DNA of 64,000 bases. It comes from JABRWC01 sp039961675 (lineage in GTDB: Bacteria; Planctomycetota; Phycisphaerae; UBA1845; Fen-1342). Every line of letters begins with the position of its first letter. Within the stretch, counting starts at the first letter, position 1. The notes beneath the pieces were generated by a model, which saw only the letters and a list, made by a program, of their open reading frames with translations, was not told the origin of the DNA and searched no databases. Positions 1-7,977 of the stretch are shown here, in pieces. The translations under genes were made by a program, and so were the position numbers. The stretch is from assembly GCA_039961675.1 (NCBI GenBank), contig JABRWC010000115.1, forward strand, positions 1-64,000. Reading direction: 5' to 3'.

Positions 1-2
1 TG

Positions 3-227
3 CCCGCGGTCGGCATGCATGTCATTCGCATCGAGGGGCCGGACCGGGCCGGACTCGCGGCGGAGATCTCGCGCGCAATCGCCGCCGCGAACGTCAATAT
101 TCGCGGGATTTCCGCAGCGGTCATCGGCCGGAAGACGGTGATCTACATCGCGTTCGCCAAGGAGTCCGAGCTGATCACCGCCGGGAAAGCCGTTCGCAAG
201 CTGCTCAAAGCTCCATCGACGAAGTAG
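3..227 (+). CDS. ACT-domain protein, C-terminal part (5' end outside window)
   Basis: The reading frame is open to the left edge, so this is only the C-terminal ~74 residues; the ATG at 15 is probably internal. The segment GPDRAGLAAEISRAIAAANV followed by NIRGISAAVIG is the classic ACT-domain pattern: a strand, a loop with the conserved Gly/Asp, then a helix. ACT domains bind amino acids or related ligands and regulate metabolic enzymes. Because the domain sits at the very C-terminus, this is either a small stand-alone ACT protein, which are common in planctomycetes, or the regulatory tail of an enzyme such as aspartokinase. The visible part cannot separate these. It reads in the same direction as the NfnA-like gene, 164 bp downstream. 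Confidence 0.75.
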   Translation, partial: PAVGMHVIRIEGPDRAGLAAEISRAIAAANVNIRGISAAVIGRKTVIYIAFAKESELITAGKAVRKLLKAPSTK

Positions 228-391
228 CCTTCGGCGCAAGCTCTGCCGCAAGCCCGCGCGATCCGCGCGCCAATGCGGTGCGCGCGGGATGCCTTGCGCC
301 CGGCTTTCCTCAATAGTGTCACAGGTGGATCGGAAGCGCCGCTGTACTGGCACGTCGATTGCTAACTGCTTCGACAGAACGGAGCAGATCC

Positions 392-1252
392 ATGTTCGAG
401 ATTCTGGCGGCCCGATCGCTGGCGTCCGACGTGCGCTGGTTTCGAATCCGCGCACCGCTCGTGGCAAAACACCGTAAACCAGGACAGTTCTTGATCTTAC
501 GGCTTGACGACGAGGGCGAGCGAATCCCGCTGACCATCGCTGACGCCGACCCCGTGCGGGGCACCATCGAACTGATCGTCAAGGCGGTGGGGAAAACCAC
601 CCACGCGCTGTGCGAGATGACTCAGGGCGATCGTATTCGCGACGTCGTTGGCCCCCTCGGCCGGCCGACCGAGATCCTTGTCGGCGTGCATGCCGTCGTG
701 GTCGGCGGCGGAGTGGGAACCGCCGTCGTCTATCCGCTCGCCCAAGCCCTCCGCAACGCTCGGAGCTTCGTCTCGGCGATCATCGGCGGCCGGACCAAGG
801 AGCTGGTCGTGCTCGAAAACGAGCTTGCGCAGGTCTCGGACCGCCTCTATCCCTGCACGGATGACGGCAGCTACGGATTCCACGGTACCGTGGCCGACCG
901 CCTGGACGCGCTGATCGGCGAAACTGAGCGGCCGATCGACGTTGTCTACGCGGCCGGGCCGGTCCCGATGATGGCAGCCATTGCCGAACTGACGCGCGCG
1001 CGTGGCATCCGCACCATCGTTTCGCTGAACCCGATCATGGTGGACGGAACGGGCATGTGCGGCGGCTGCCGGGTGAGCGTCGGCGGGCAGGCGCGTTTTG
1101 CGTGCGTGGACGGCCCGGAATTCGACGGACACCAGGTGGATTTCCGCGAGCTGGCCGACCGGCTGACGGCCTACCGCGCGCTGGAACGGGTCGCGATGGA
1201 ACGGTACTCGCACGAATGTCAGGCAATGCCGCTGGCGGAGGTTTCAACGTGA
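392..1252 (+). CDS. NfnA/SudB-like ferredoxin-NADP reductase subunit (FAD/NAD-binding, [2Fe-2S])
   Basis: 286 aa. It has the FNR-like fold of the small subunit of NADH-dependent ferredoxin:NADP oxidoreductase (NfnA) or sulfide dehydrogenase: an FAD-binding barrel (GQFLILRLDDEGERIPLTIA), then a nucleotide-binding half with VVVGGGVGTAVVYPLAQAL. The C-terminal segment MCGGCRVSVGG plus FACVDGPEFDG supplies three Cys (C223, C226 and one about 12 residues later) and the nearby acidic residues typical of the NfnA [2Fe-2S] site. The ATG at 392 is chosen over an upstream TTG because GGAG lies 7 nt before it and the protein then starts at the domain. Its stop overlaps the GTG of the next gene (GTGA), so the pair is translationally coupled. 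Expected role: electron transfer between ferredoxin and NAD(P)H. Confidence 0.9.
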   Translation: MFEILAARSLASDVRWFRIRAPLVAKHRKPGQFLILRLDDEGERIPLTIADADPVRGTIELIVKAVGKTTHALCEMTQGDRIRDVVGPLGRPTEILVGVHAVVVGGGVGTAVVYPLAQALRNARSFVSAIIGGRTKELVVLENELAQVSDRLYPCTDDGSYGFHGTVADRLDALIGETERPIDVVYAAGPVPMMAAIAELTRARGIRTIVSLNPIMVDGTGMCGGCRVSVGGQARFACVDGPEFDGHQVDFRELADRLTAYRALERVAMERYSHECQAMPLAEVST

Positions 1253-2694
1253 CGCCCAAGGAGCGCATGAAGATCGACCGGCAGGCGATGCCGCAGCGCG
1301 AGGCGTTCGAGCGAGCCCACGACTTCGCTGAGGTGAATCTCGGCTTTCCGGAGCAGCTCGCGCGCCTGGAAGCCGAGCGCTGCCTTCGCTGCAAGGAGGC
1401 CAAGTGCGTCTCCGGCTGCCCGGTCGAGCTCGACATTCCGGTCTTCGTGCAGCGCATCGCCGAGGGCGACCTGCGCGGAGCGGCTGAAATCCTGCTGCGG
1501 GACAACGCCTTGCCGGGGATCACCGGCCGCGTCTGCCCGCAGGAGGAGCAGTGCGAGAAGTACTGCGTCCGTGCCAAGGGACAGGGATGCAGCGTCGCGA
1601 TCGGCCACCTGGAGCGCTTCGTTGCCGACTGGGCGCGAGAGCACATGAACGACGGCGGTGCGCAGCGCCCCGCTCCCAGCGGCCGCCGCGTTGCGGTGGT
1701 CGGCTCCGGGCCGGCGGGACTGACCGCGGCCGGTGAGCTCGCGCGCTACGGGCACGGCGTAACGGTTTTCGAGGCCCTGCACGCGCCGGGCGGCGTCCTG
1801 CGCTACGGCATCCCCGAGTTCCGCCTGCCCAAGGCGATCATCGACGTCGAGGTGGATCGGCTGCGCGCCGCCGGCGTCGAGATCGTCACGAACGTCGTCA
1901 TCGGCCGCACGCTGACGATCGACGAGCTGATGCGCGAGGAAGGGTACGACGCCGTGTTTATCGCCAACGGCGCCGGCCTGCCGGTCTTCATGGGCATTCC
2001 GGGCGAGAACCTCAAGGGCGTCTACTCCGCCAACGAGTTCCTCACGCGCGTCAACTTGATGCGCGCGTACCGCTTCCCCGAGTACGACACGCCGCTCATC
2101 ATCGGCAAGAAGGCGGCCGTCATCGGCGGCGGCAACACCGCGATGGACTCGGTGCGGACGGCGATGCGGCTGGGCGCGACCGAGGCCACGCTGGTCTACC
2201 GGCGCGGCCGCTCGGAGCTGCCCGCGCGCATCGAGGAAGTGCACCACGCCGAGGAGGAAGGCGTGATCTTCCGGCTGCTGTGCAACCCGGTCGAGATTCT
2301 CGGCACACCTGACGGCTGGGTGCGCGGCATGCGCTGCGTCCGCATGGAGCTTGGCGAGCCGGACAAGTCCGGCCGCCCGCGGCCGGTGGTGATCCCGGGG
2401 TCGGATTTCACGATCGACTGCGACCTGGTGGTCGAGGCGATCGGCACGCGCGCCAATCCGCTCCTCACGGCCACGACGCCCGACTTGAAGGTCAACGAAC
2501 GCGGCTACATCGTCGCCGACGAGAACGGGATGACGAGCAAGCCGGGCGTGTTCGCCGGCGGCGACATCATCCGCGGCGCGGCGACGGTGATTCTGGCCAT
2601 GGGCGACGGCAAGCGCGCCGCCGGAGCGATCCATCGTTACTTGTCGACGCTGCCGGAGAAGTGCGTCAGCGCGGCGGCGGCGGCGGCGCCGTGA
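1249..2694 (+). CDS. NfnB / GltA-type NADPH-dependent flavoprotein (glutamate synthase small-subunit family)
   Basis: 481 aa, GTG start with GGAGG 7 nt upstream, overlapping the stop of the NfnA-like gene by 4 nt. The N-terminal di-cluster domain has CLRCKEAKCVSGCP (from C45) and CPQEEQCEKYC (from C96), which bind [4Fe-4S] clusters. Then come an FAD Rossmann motif (VVGSGPAGLTAAGELA, about 150) and a second nucleotide-binding motif (AVIGGGNTAMDSVRTA, about 290). This is the layout of the small GOGAT subunit, NfnB and GltA-type proteins. Beside an NfnA-like subunit the likely complex is NfnAB (ferredoxin/NADH/NADPH transhydrogenase, possibly bifurcating) or its SudAB homologue. No glutamate synthase large subunit lies nearby, which argues against a GOGAT role. 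The annotation name glutamate synthase (NADPH), homotetrameric, would also be applied by pipelines. The C-terminus is a run of alanines. Confidence 0.93.
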   Translation: MTPKERMKIDRQAMPQREAFERAHDFAEVNLGFPEQLARLEAERCLRCKEAKCVSGCPVELDIPVFVQRIAEGDLRGAAEILLRDNALPGITGRVCPQEEQCEKYCVRAKGQGCSVAIGHLERFVADWAREHMNDGGAQRPAPSGRRVAVVGSGPAGLTAAGELARYGHGVTVFEALHAPGGVLRYGIPEFRLPKAIIDVEVDRLRAAGVEIVTNVVIGRTLTIDELMREEGYDAVFIANGAGLPVFMGIPGENLKGVYSANEFLTRVNLMRAYRFPEYDTPLIIGKKAAVIGGGNTAMDSVRTAMRLGATEATLVYRRGRSELPARIEEVHHAEEEGVIFRLLCNPVEILGTPDGWVRGMRCVRMELGEPDKSGRPRPVVIPGSDFTIDCDLVVEAIGTRANPLLTATTPDLKVNERGYIVADENGMTSKPGVFAGGDIIRGAATVILAMGDGKRAAGAIHRYLSTLPEKCVSAAAAAAP

Positions 2695-2773
2695 CGTTCG
2701 CGCGGGCGTCCCGTCCGCAGCATGCATTCGAACCCGAAACGGAAGTGCCGGGCAAGACCGCTCGCTTACGCTC

Positions 2774-2818
2774 GCGGCTCGGCTGGGCGCGGGGTGTGAC
2801 GTCACCCAGCCGAGCCGC
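2774..2818. terminator. Long perfect hairpin between convergent genes
   Basis: A 14-bp perfect stem (arms 2774-2787 and 2805-2818) with a 17-nt loop that itself contains GTG...CAC. It lies between the plus-strand nfnB-like gene (ends 2694) and the minus-strand solute-binding gene (ends 2895), the expected place for a bidirectional terminator. No U-tract follows, so it may instead be a REP-like palindrome. The left flank GCTCGCTTACGCTCG resembles the repeat at 48360-48413. Confidence 0.55.
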
Positions 2819-2894
2819 GATCGTTCGGGAGTGGTCGAATCCAGCGGCCAAATCGGCACGGCGCCGACCGAAAGTGCATCGCACCGATATCGGA

Positions 2895-4202
2895 TCAATC
2901 CTCCGCCCTGCGTGCCAGCACTTTCTGCATGAGCCTCGCCGCGCGCTGCACCGCCTCTTCCACCGGCACGCCGGCGTTCAGAATGTCCTCGAACATCTCG
3001 CGGCCGAAGTCCTCGCACGCGACGTAGCGCTCCACGCGCGACCCGATCGGCGGTCGCGCGTAGGCCGCGTGGCGCAGGAACTCCGCCTCGAGCCCGTCGT
3101 GCGCCGCGTAGTGCTCGGCCGTGCGCCGGTTGCCCGAGATCGCCAGCCCGGTTGAAACGCGGCGGCGCTGCACGGCCTCCGAGGTCATGAACTTCACGTA
3201 TTCCCAGGCCAGCCGCGGATGCCTCGCCCCCGCCGCCACTGCCAGCGACGAGGCGTACATGACGGTGACAGGCTCGCCGGTGTTGGTCGGGATCGGCGCA
3301 ACGCCGATGTCCAGCCGGTCCACCTTGTACTCGATGAGCATCCAGTGACCGGTCAGGATCATCGCCGCCCGGCCGGCGCGGAACAGGTCGGTTCCCGCGG
3401 CGGCGGACTCGCGCGGCGTGGGCGCCACGCGATGCACAAGCATCAGGTCGGCCAGGAAGCGGATCGCCTCCATCGAGCGCGGGCCGTCGAAGCACCCCTG
3501 CACGCTGCGACCGTCCGGTCCGACAACGTCGCCGCCGTTGGCCCAGATCCAGGGCATCCACAGCGGCATCCAGTTCTCGAATTGGAAGCCGTATTGCTTC
3601 GGGCGGCTGGCCGACGGCTCGATCGTCAGCGCGCGGGCGGCGCGCAGGAAGTCATCCCAGGACCAGTTGTCGTGCGGATACGGCACGCCGGCGGCGTCGA
3701 ACAGCCGCTGGTTGTACACGATGACCATGGGCGTGAAGTCGAGCGGCACGGCGAAGAGCTTGTCGCCGCGGCGCGCGATTTCCATCACGTTGTCGAAATA
3801 ATGGTCGCGGCGGAAGTCCGGGTCGGCCGCCATGTAGGGGGCGAGGTCGAGCAGCAAGCCGTTGTCCACGAGCACGGCGGCGGATGAGGCGTCGAGCTGA
3901 AGCACATCGGGCGGCTCGCCGGAGAGCACCATGAGCAGGAGCTTGGCTTCGTACAGGCCCGGCCCTGGAATCTGCTCCACCTGCACGCGGACGCCGGGGT
4001 GCCCGCTTTCGAACCCGCGGATCAGCTCGCGTTCCAGGCCGAGGAACTTGGGGTCGTTGCCCGGCCCGCTCCAGTTCGCGCTTCGGAGCACGGACTCGCC
4101 GGCGCCGCCCGCCGGGCCGCAACCTGCCGGCAGCGCGAACAGCGCCGCAAGCAGCAAGGCCCGCCCGCCGCTAGCAGTCCGTTGAAAAAACTGTCCGCCC
4201 AT
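2895..4202 (-). CDS. Extracellular solute-binding lipoprotein (family 1, sugar-type ABC)
   Basis: 435 aa. The N-terminus is a lipoprotein signal: basic start, ALLLAALFALP, then AGC with the lipidated Cys at position 28. The mature protein has family 1 solute-binding features (ESGHPGVRVQVEQIPG, GEPPDVLQLDASSAAVL, LFAVPLDFTPMVIVYNQRLF, WANGGDVVGPDG and a YVKFMTSEAVQRR helix), as in UgpB/MalE-type binding proteins. The ATG at 4202 is chosen because it puts the signal peptide at the N-terminus; an ATG at 4328 exists but would add a non-hydrophobic extension overlapping nothing useful. There are no permease or ATPase genes on either side, so it is an orphan binding protein that would need a transporter elsewhere. 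The ligand is inferred only as a carbohydrate or oligosaccharide. Confidence 0.88.
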   Translation of the reverse strand: MGGQFFQRTASGGRALLLAALFALPAGCGPAGGAGESVLRSANWSGPGNDPKFLGLERELIRGFESGHPGVRVQVEQIPGPGLYEAKLLLMVLSGEPPDVLQLDASSAAVLVDNGLLLDLAPYMAADPDFRRDHYFDNVMEIARRGDKLFAVPLDFTPMVIVYNQRLFDAAGVPYPHDNWSWDDFLRAARALTIEPSASRPKQYGFQFENWMPLWMPWIWANGGDVVGPDGRSVQGCFDGPRSMEAIRFLADLMLVHRVAPTPRESAAAGTDLFRAGRAAMILTGHWMLIEYKVDRLDIGVAPIPTNTGEPVTVMYASSLAVAAGARHPRLAWEYVKFMTSEAVQRRRVSTGLAISGNRRTAEHYAAHDGLEAEFLRHAAYARPPIGSRVERYVACEDFGREMFEDILNAGVPVEEAVQRAARLMQKVLARRAED

Positions 4203-4340
4203 TGGGGGGCCGGCCCCCAGGCCGGTCTTGGAGGCCGTTTGGTCTGCGCTCCCGCACTTGTGCAACGGACAGCAAGTCCGCGGCGGTTGCGCCGTTCGAC
4301 GGGCCGTGCTCCAGAGCGGCGCTTGCATTCGAGTCCTGCC

Positions 4341-5030
4341 TCATCCGGCGTACGTGGGGTTCGGGTCGGGTCCCGGAAGCTCGCGCCACACGGCGTCCGG
4401 ATCGGCCAAGGGGATGGCGCGTTCGAACAACTCAGCGAGGAAGCGCCCGTCCGCCGTGACCGCGACCGACGTGCGCGAGAGGATCAAACGCGTCGCCTCC
4501 ATCAGCCCCTCGGGCTGGGTGTACCAGCGCAGGAAGCGCCGCGTGACGAACGCGCCGATCACGTCGCCGAGGCCGGTGGTGTCCACGGTCCCAAGGCGAG
4601 CGACGCGCGACTGGACCTCGCCGCGTTCGCAGCGCGCCAGGTCGTCGTAGAAGCGGTCGGCCAGCCCGGGCCGGCGGCGAAGCAGTACGTGGTCCAGCGC
4701 GAGCTCGATTCCGATGTGGGCGAAGAAGTCCAGCAGCCCGCTGCGGAGTTGCGCGTGCGCCAACTGGTCTTTCAGCAAGCGCTGCATGCGCAGGAACGCC
4801 GGCAGGCAGTGGAACCGGCGGTCCACCTCGACGTGATTGAGCAGCCCGGCGCGGAGCGTCCGGTCCGTCTCGTCCGCCGGGTGAAATGCCTGCACCGATT
4901 TCCAGCGGATGCGCCGCGCACGGGTGTATCGCGACCAGAGGTCGGGCAGCGCCACGCCCATCACGAAGTACGGCTGCGGGGCCAGGGCCAGGATTTCGTG
5001 GTTGTAAACGTAGTGCGAGAGGTAGTTCAT
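4341..5030 (-). CDS. Helical protein resembling ACP phosphodiesterase (AcpH-like), function uncertain
   Basis: 229 aa, starting MNYLSHYVYN. The N-terminal MNxLxH pattern, the LLNHVEVDRRFHCLPAF segment and the HIGIELALDHVLLRR segment resemble the conserved His/Asp layout of AcpH (DUF479) proteins, metal-dependent all-helical hydrolases that remove phosphopantetheine from acyl carrier protein. The match is by eye and the loops differ, so the activity is an inference. It reads with the solute-binding gene 138 bp downstream and lies just beyond the 3' end of gyrB; nothing links its function to either. A related zinc-dependent phospholipase C-like helical protein is the main alternative. Confidence 0.7.
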   Translation of the reverse strand: MNYLSHYVYNHEILALAPQPYFVMGVALPDLWSRYTRARRIRWKSVQAFHPADETDRTLRAGLLNHVEVDRRFHCLPAFLRMQRLLKDQLAHAQLRSGLLDFFAHIGIELALDHVLLRRRPGLADRFYDDLARCERGEVQSRVARLGTVDTTGLGDVIGAFVTRRFLRWYTQPEGLMEATRLILSRTSVAVTADGRFLAELFERAIPLADPDAVWRELPGPDPNPTYAG

Positions 5031-5128
5031 GGCCGCCGCGATCGAGCGCGAATGGACGCCGCCCGGGCAATCTTAGTGCGGATTCGCGAAACGTGCAGCG
5101 GTTCGCGCGCGGCCGCGCCCCGGAGCGC

Positions 5129-7576
5129 CTACACGTCGAGGTTCTTGACGTGGATCGCGTTCTGCTCGATGAACTCGCGGCGGCGGTCGACCTCTTCGCC
5201 CATGAGGATGCTGAAGATGCGGTCGGCCTCGACCGCGTCGATGCCGGCCTGCTCGGGGTCGTCCGCCGATTCGCCCACGATAACCTTCCGCAGCACGCGG
5301 TTGGCCGGGTCCATCGTGGTGCCCCAGAGCTCCTCCTTGTTCATCTCGCCCAGGCCCTTGAAACGCTTGATTTCCCAGCCCTTGGCGCCCAGGCCGCGAA
5401 TGCCCGCCGGCAGCGCGGCGAGGTTCTCCAGTTCGACCGGCTCGTCCTGCCCGTGCCGCAGGACGAACACCGCGGGGGTCAGTTCGCCGGTGATCTGCTC
5501 CTCGCGCCGCAGGAACAGGTCGTCGCGGTCGCAGCCGAAGTCGGCCAACTCGAAGAAGAGCTGTTCCAGCGCGCGGGATTCGTTGAGGTCATTGCGGATG
5601 ACGGCGTGCCCGTCTCCAAGGCGCGCCCGGCGGAACGCCTCGAACTCCTCCTCGGTATAGAAGTAGGACTCCTGGCCGTTGTGCAGCGCGCGGATTACCG
5701 GAAGCCGGCCGTTGAGCGAACGGTCCTGCACGAAGGCGCGGAAGTCGATCCCGCGGCGGCGGAGCACGCGCGCCTGCTGCTCCACCGATTCCGTCAGGCG
5801 CAGCAGGTCGGCCAGGCGCTGGCGGTCGAGCGAGACCGGGGGCGAATCCGGACGGCGGATTTCGAGCGTCGTGTCCTCCAGGCCGAGATCGCTGAGCCGC
5901 GCGTTCAGCGCCGGGTCGTCGAGCACGTACTGCACGCGTTTGGCTTTGGCAAGCTGGTACAGCGGCGGCTGCGCGATGTAGACCACGCCCTGGTCGATCA
6001 GCGGGCGCAGGTGGCGGAACAGGAACGTCAGCAGCAACGTGCGGATGTGCGAGCCGTCGACGTCGGCGTCGGTCATGAGGATCACGCGGCCGTAGCGGAG
6101 CTTGGAGGCGTCGAAGTCCTCCTCGATGCCCGTGCCGAGCGCCTTGATGATCTCGAGGATTTCCTCGTGGCTGAGCACCTTGTGCAGACGGGCCTTCTCC
6201 ACGTTGAGAATCTTGCCGCGGATCGGCAGGATCGCCTGCGTCTTCGCGTCTCGATACCCCTTGGCGCTGCCGGCGGCCGAATCGCCCTCGACGATGAACA
6301 GCTCGGTCTGGCTCGTGTCGCGGCTGGAGCAATCGACCAGCTTTCGCGAAAAGCCGCTGCCGGACAGCGCGCTCTTGCGGACCGTCTCGCGCGCCTTGCG
6401 GGCGGCCTCGCGGGCCTGCGCCGCCTGGGCCGCCTTGCCGACGATGCGCTTGGCCTCCGGAGGATGCTCTTCAAGGTAGTTCGTCAGCAGCTCGTTGAGC
6501 GCCGTCTCGACGAACGTGCCGACCTCGCTGTTGCCCAGCTTGGTCTTGGTCTGGCCCTCGAACTGCGGCTCGGGCACGAGCACGGAGACGATCGCCGTCA
6601 GCCCCTCGCGGATGTCCTCGCCCGTGGGCGTGGGGTCGTTGGCCTTGAGCAGGTTGTTCTTGCGGGCGTAGTTGTTCACCACGCGCGTGAACGCGCTGCG
6701 GAACCCCGACAGGTGCGTGCCGCCCTCGACCGTGTTGATGTTGTTCACGAACGAGAGCGAGTTCTCGTTGTAGCCGTCGTTGTACTGAAACGCCACGTCG
6801 CAGATCAGCCGCTGCTCGCGGTCCTCGCGGCGAAAGCGAACCACCGCGTGCATCGGCTCCTTGCCCTCGTTCAGGTGCTCGACGAACTGCTCCAGGCCGC
6901 GCTCGAAACAGAAAAGCTCGGACCGGCCGTCGCGCTCGTCGGTCAGCGAGATGCGCAGGCCGGCGTTCAGGTAGGCCAGCTCGCGCAGCCGGCGCGCCAG
7001 GATCTCATAGTGAAAACTCGTGTCCGCGAAGACCTCGCCGTCCGGCTTGAACGCCACGCGCGTGCCGGTCGCCTGGGTCTCGCCGATCGCCTCCAACGGG
7101 CGGACCGTCTTGCCCCGCTCGAAGCTCATCACCCAGATGCGGCCGTCCCGCTTGACCTGCACGTCGCAGCGGCTGGCCAGCGCGTTGACCGCGCTCACGC
7201 CAACGCCGTGCAAGCCGCCGGAGACCTTGTACGCGTCGCGGTCGAACTTGCCGCCGGCGCCGATGCGCGTCAGACACAGCTCGAGCGCGGAGAGGCCGAA
7301 CTCTTCCTTGATTCCGACGGGGATTCCGCGGCCGTCGTCCTCGACCACCACCGTGCCGTCGGCGCGGATGGTCACGTCGATGTTGCGGCAGACACCCGCC
7401 ATCGCCTCGTCGATCGAGTTGTCGACGACCTCGTAGACCAGGTGGTGCAGGCCGCGGATGCCGGTGTCGCCAATGTACATGGCCGGGCGCTTGCGGACGT
7501 GCTCGATGCCGTCCAGCACCTGGACCTTGCTCTCGTCATACTGCTGCGATTGCGATTCGGCCGTCACCAGCGACAT
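5129..7576 (-). CDS. gyrB: DNA gyrase subunit B
   Basis: 815 aa. The ATP-hydrolysing subunit of type IIA topoisomerase, which introduces negative supercoils together with GyrA. Visible in order: the GHKL ATPase with VVDNSIDEAMAG, DDGRGIPVG and GGLHGVGVSAVNAL; the transducer (SFVNNINTVEGGTH); the TOPRIM domain with EGDSAAGSAKGY and the metal site LMTDADVDGSHIRTLLLTF; and the C-terminal KRFKGLGEMN motif. The start at 7576 (MSLVTAESQS) follows GGGGAAG at good distance and gives the usual short leader before VQVLDGIEHVRKRPAMYIGD. A start at 7618 would overlap dciA by 20 nt. In TOPRIM the usual SAGGSAK reads SAAGSAK, a mild variant. It is the last gene of a dnaN-dciA-gyrB cluster. Confidence 0.97.
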   Translation of the reverse strand: MSLVTAESQSQQYDESKVQVLDGIEHVRKRPAMYIGDTGIRGLHHLVYEVVDNSIDEAMAGVCRNIDVTIRADGTVVVEDDGRGIPVGIKEEFGLSALELCLTRIGAGGKFDRDAYKVSGGLHGVGVSAVNALASRCDVQVKRDGRIWVMSFERGKTVRPLEAIGETQATGTRVAFKPDGEVFADTSFHYEILARRLRELAYLNAGLRISLTDERDGRSELFCFERGLEQFVEHLNEGKEPMHAVVRFRREDREQRLICDVAFQYNDGYNENSLSFVNNINTVEGGTHLSGFRSAFTRVVNNYARKNNLLKANDPTPTGEDIREGLTAIVSVLVPEPQFEGQTKTKLGNSEVGTFVETALNELLTNYLEEHPPEAKRIVGKAAQAAQAREAARKARETVRKSALSGSGFSRKLVDCSSRDTSQTELFIVEGDSAAGSAKGYRDAKTQAILPIRGKILNVEKARLHKVLSHEEILEIIKALGTGIEEDFDASKLRYGRVILMTDADVDGSHIRTLLLTFLFRHLRPLIDQGVVYIAQPPLYQLAKAKRVQYVLDDPALNARLSDLGLEDTTLEIRRPDSPPVSLDRQRLADLLRLTESVEQQARVLRRRGIDFRAFVQDRSLNGRLPVIRALHNGQESYFYTEEEFEAFRRARLGDGHAVIRNDLNESRALEQLFFELADFGCDRDDLFLRREEQITGELTPAVFVLRHGQDEPVELENLAALPAGIRGLGAKGWEIKRFKGLGEMNKEELWGTTMDPANRVLRKVIVGESADDPEQAGIDAVEADRIFSILMGEEVDRRREFIEQNAIHVKNLDV

Positions 7577-7598
7577 CCGTCCACTTCCCCGCCGCGCT

Positions 7599-7961
7599 TC
7601 AGGCGGCGCCGTCGTCATCGGTCCAGCGTGCCCCGGCGACGACGACCTCCAGCGCGCGCACGCCCGGAACGAGCGCCGACAGTTCCCGCAGCAGCCTGCC
7701 CCGCGCGCTAGTGATTGCCGCCGCGGTCGGCTCGTCGCGCGCCTCCAGGCACACCATGCCGTCGGCGTAGCCCGCGACGCGCACGGCGCCCCGCCATCCC
7801 GGCTCGCCGATCTGCTCCAGCGCGCGTTCGAGCGCCTCCCGCCGGCGCAGCCGCTGCGCCGCCTGGCGCACGAAGCCTGCGGCGATCTCGTCCGCCAGCA
7901 CCGGACGCAATCGGGGCGGCGCGCTGTTCGTGAGCAGATGGCGGTACTGGTTCTCGTTCAT
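7599..7961 (-). CDS. dciA: DciA-like protein (DUF721), predicted replicative helicase loader/operator
   Basis: 120 aa between dnaN and gyrB, 16 nt after dnaN and 22 nt before gyrB. DUF721/DciA proteins are short, have a conserved KH-like half and are the ancestral bacterial partner that loads the replicative helicase DnaB in species without DnaC or DnaI. The segment WRGAVRVAGYADGMVCLEA, followed by a helix ending LRELSALVPGVRALEVVVAG, matches the usual DUF721 pattern (function of binding, then LLxxLN-type helix). Position in a dnaN/gyrB cluster, where recF and a DUF721 gene normally sit, strongly supports the call. Sequence similarity alone is modest. Confidence 0.78.
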   Translation of the reverse strand: MNENQYRHLLTNSAPPRLRPVLADEIAAGFVRQAAQRLRRREALERALEQIGEPGWRGAVRVAGYADGMVCLEARDEPTAAAITSARGRLLRELSALVPGVRALEVVVAGARWTDDDGAA

Positions 7962-7977
7962 GCGGCGCGGAGCGGCC

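Noticed and set aside
425..450. Sequence resembling a tRNA T-arm (GGTTTCGAATCC)
   Set aside because: Lies within the NfnA-like coding region and lacks the rest of a cloverleaf.
1219..3561. 780-aa minus-strand open frame
   Set aside because: Antisense to the nfnB-like gene and overlapping the solute-binding gene out of frame. No motif, and biased composition from codon-position GC.
4886..7711. 941-aa open frame on the plus strand opposite gyrB
   Set aside because: It is fully antisense to gyrB and dciA, is rich in Arg/Ala/Leu/Val/Asp typical of GC-rich antisense frames, and has no recognisable domain or ribosome-binding site.
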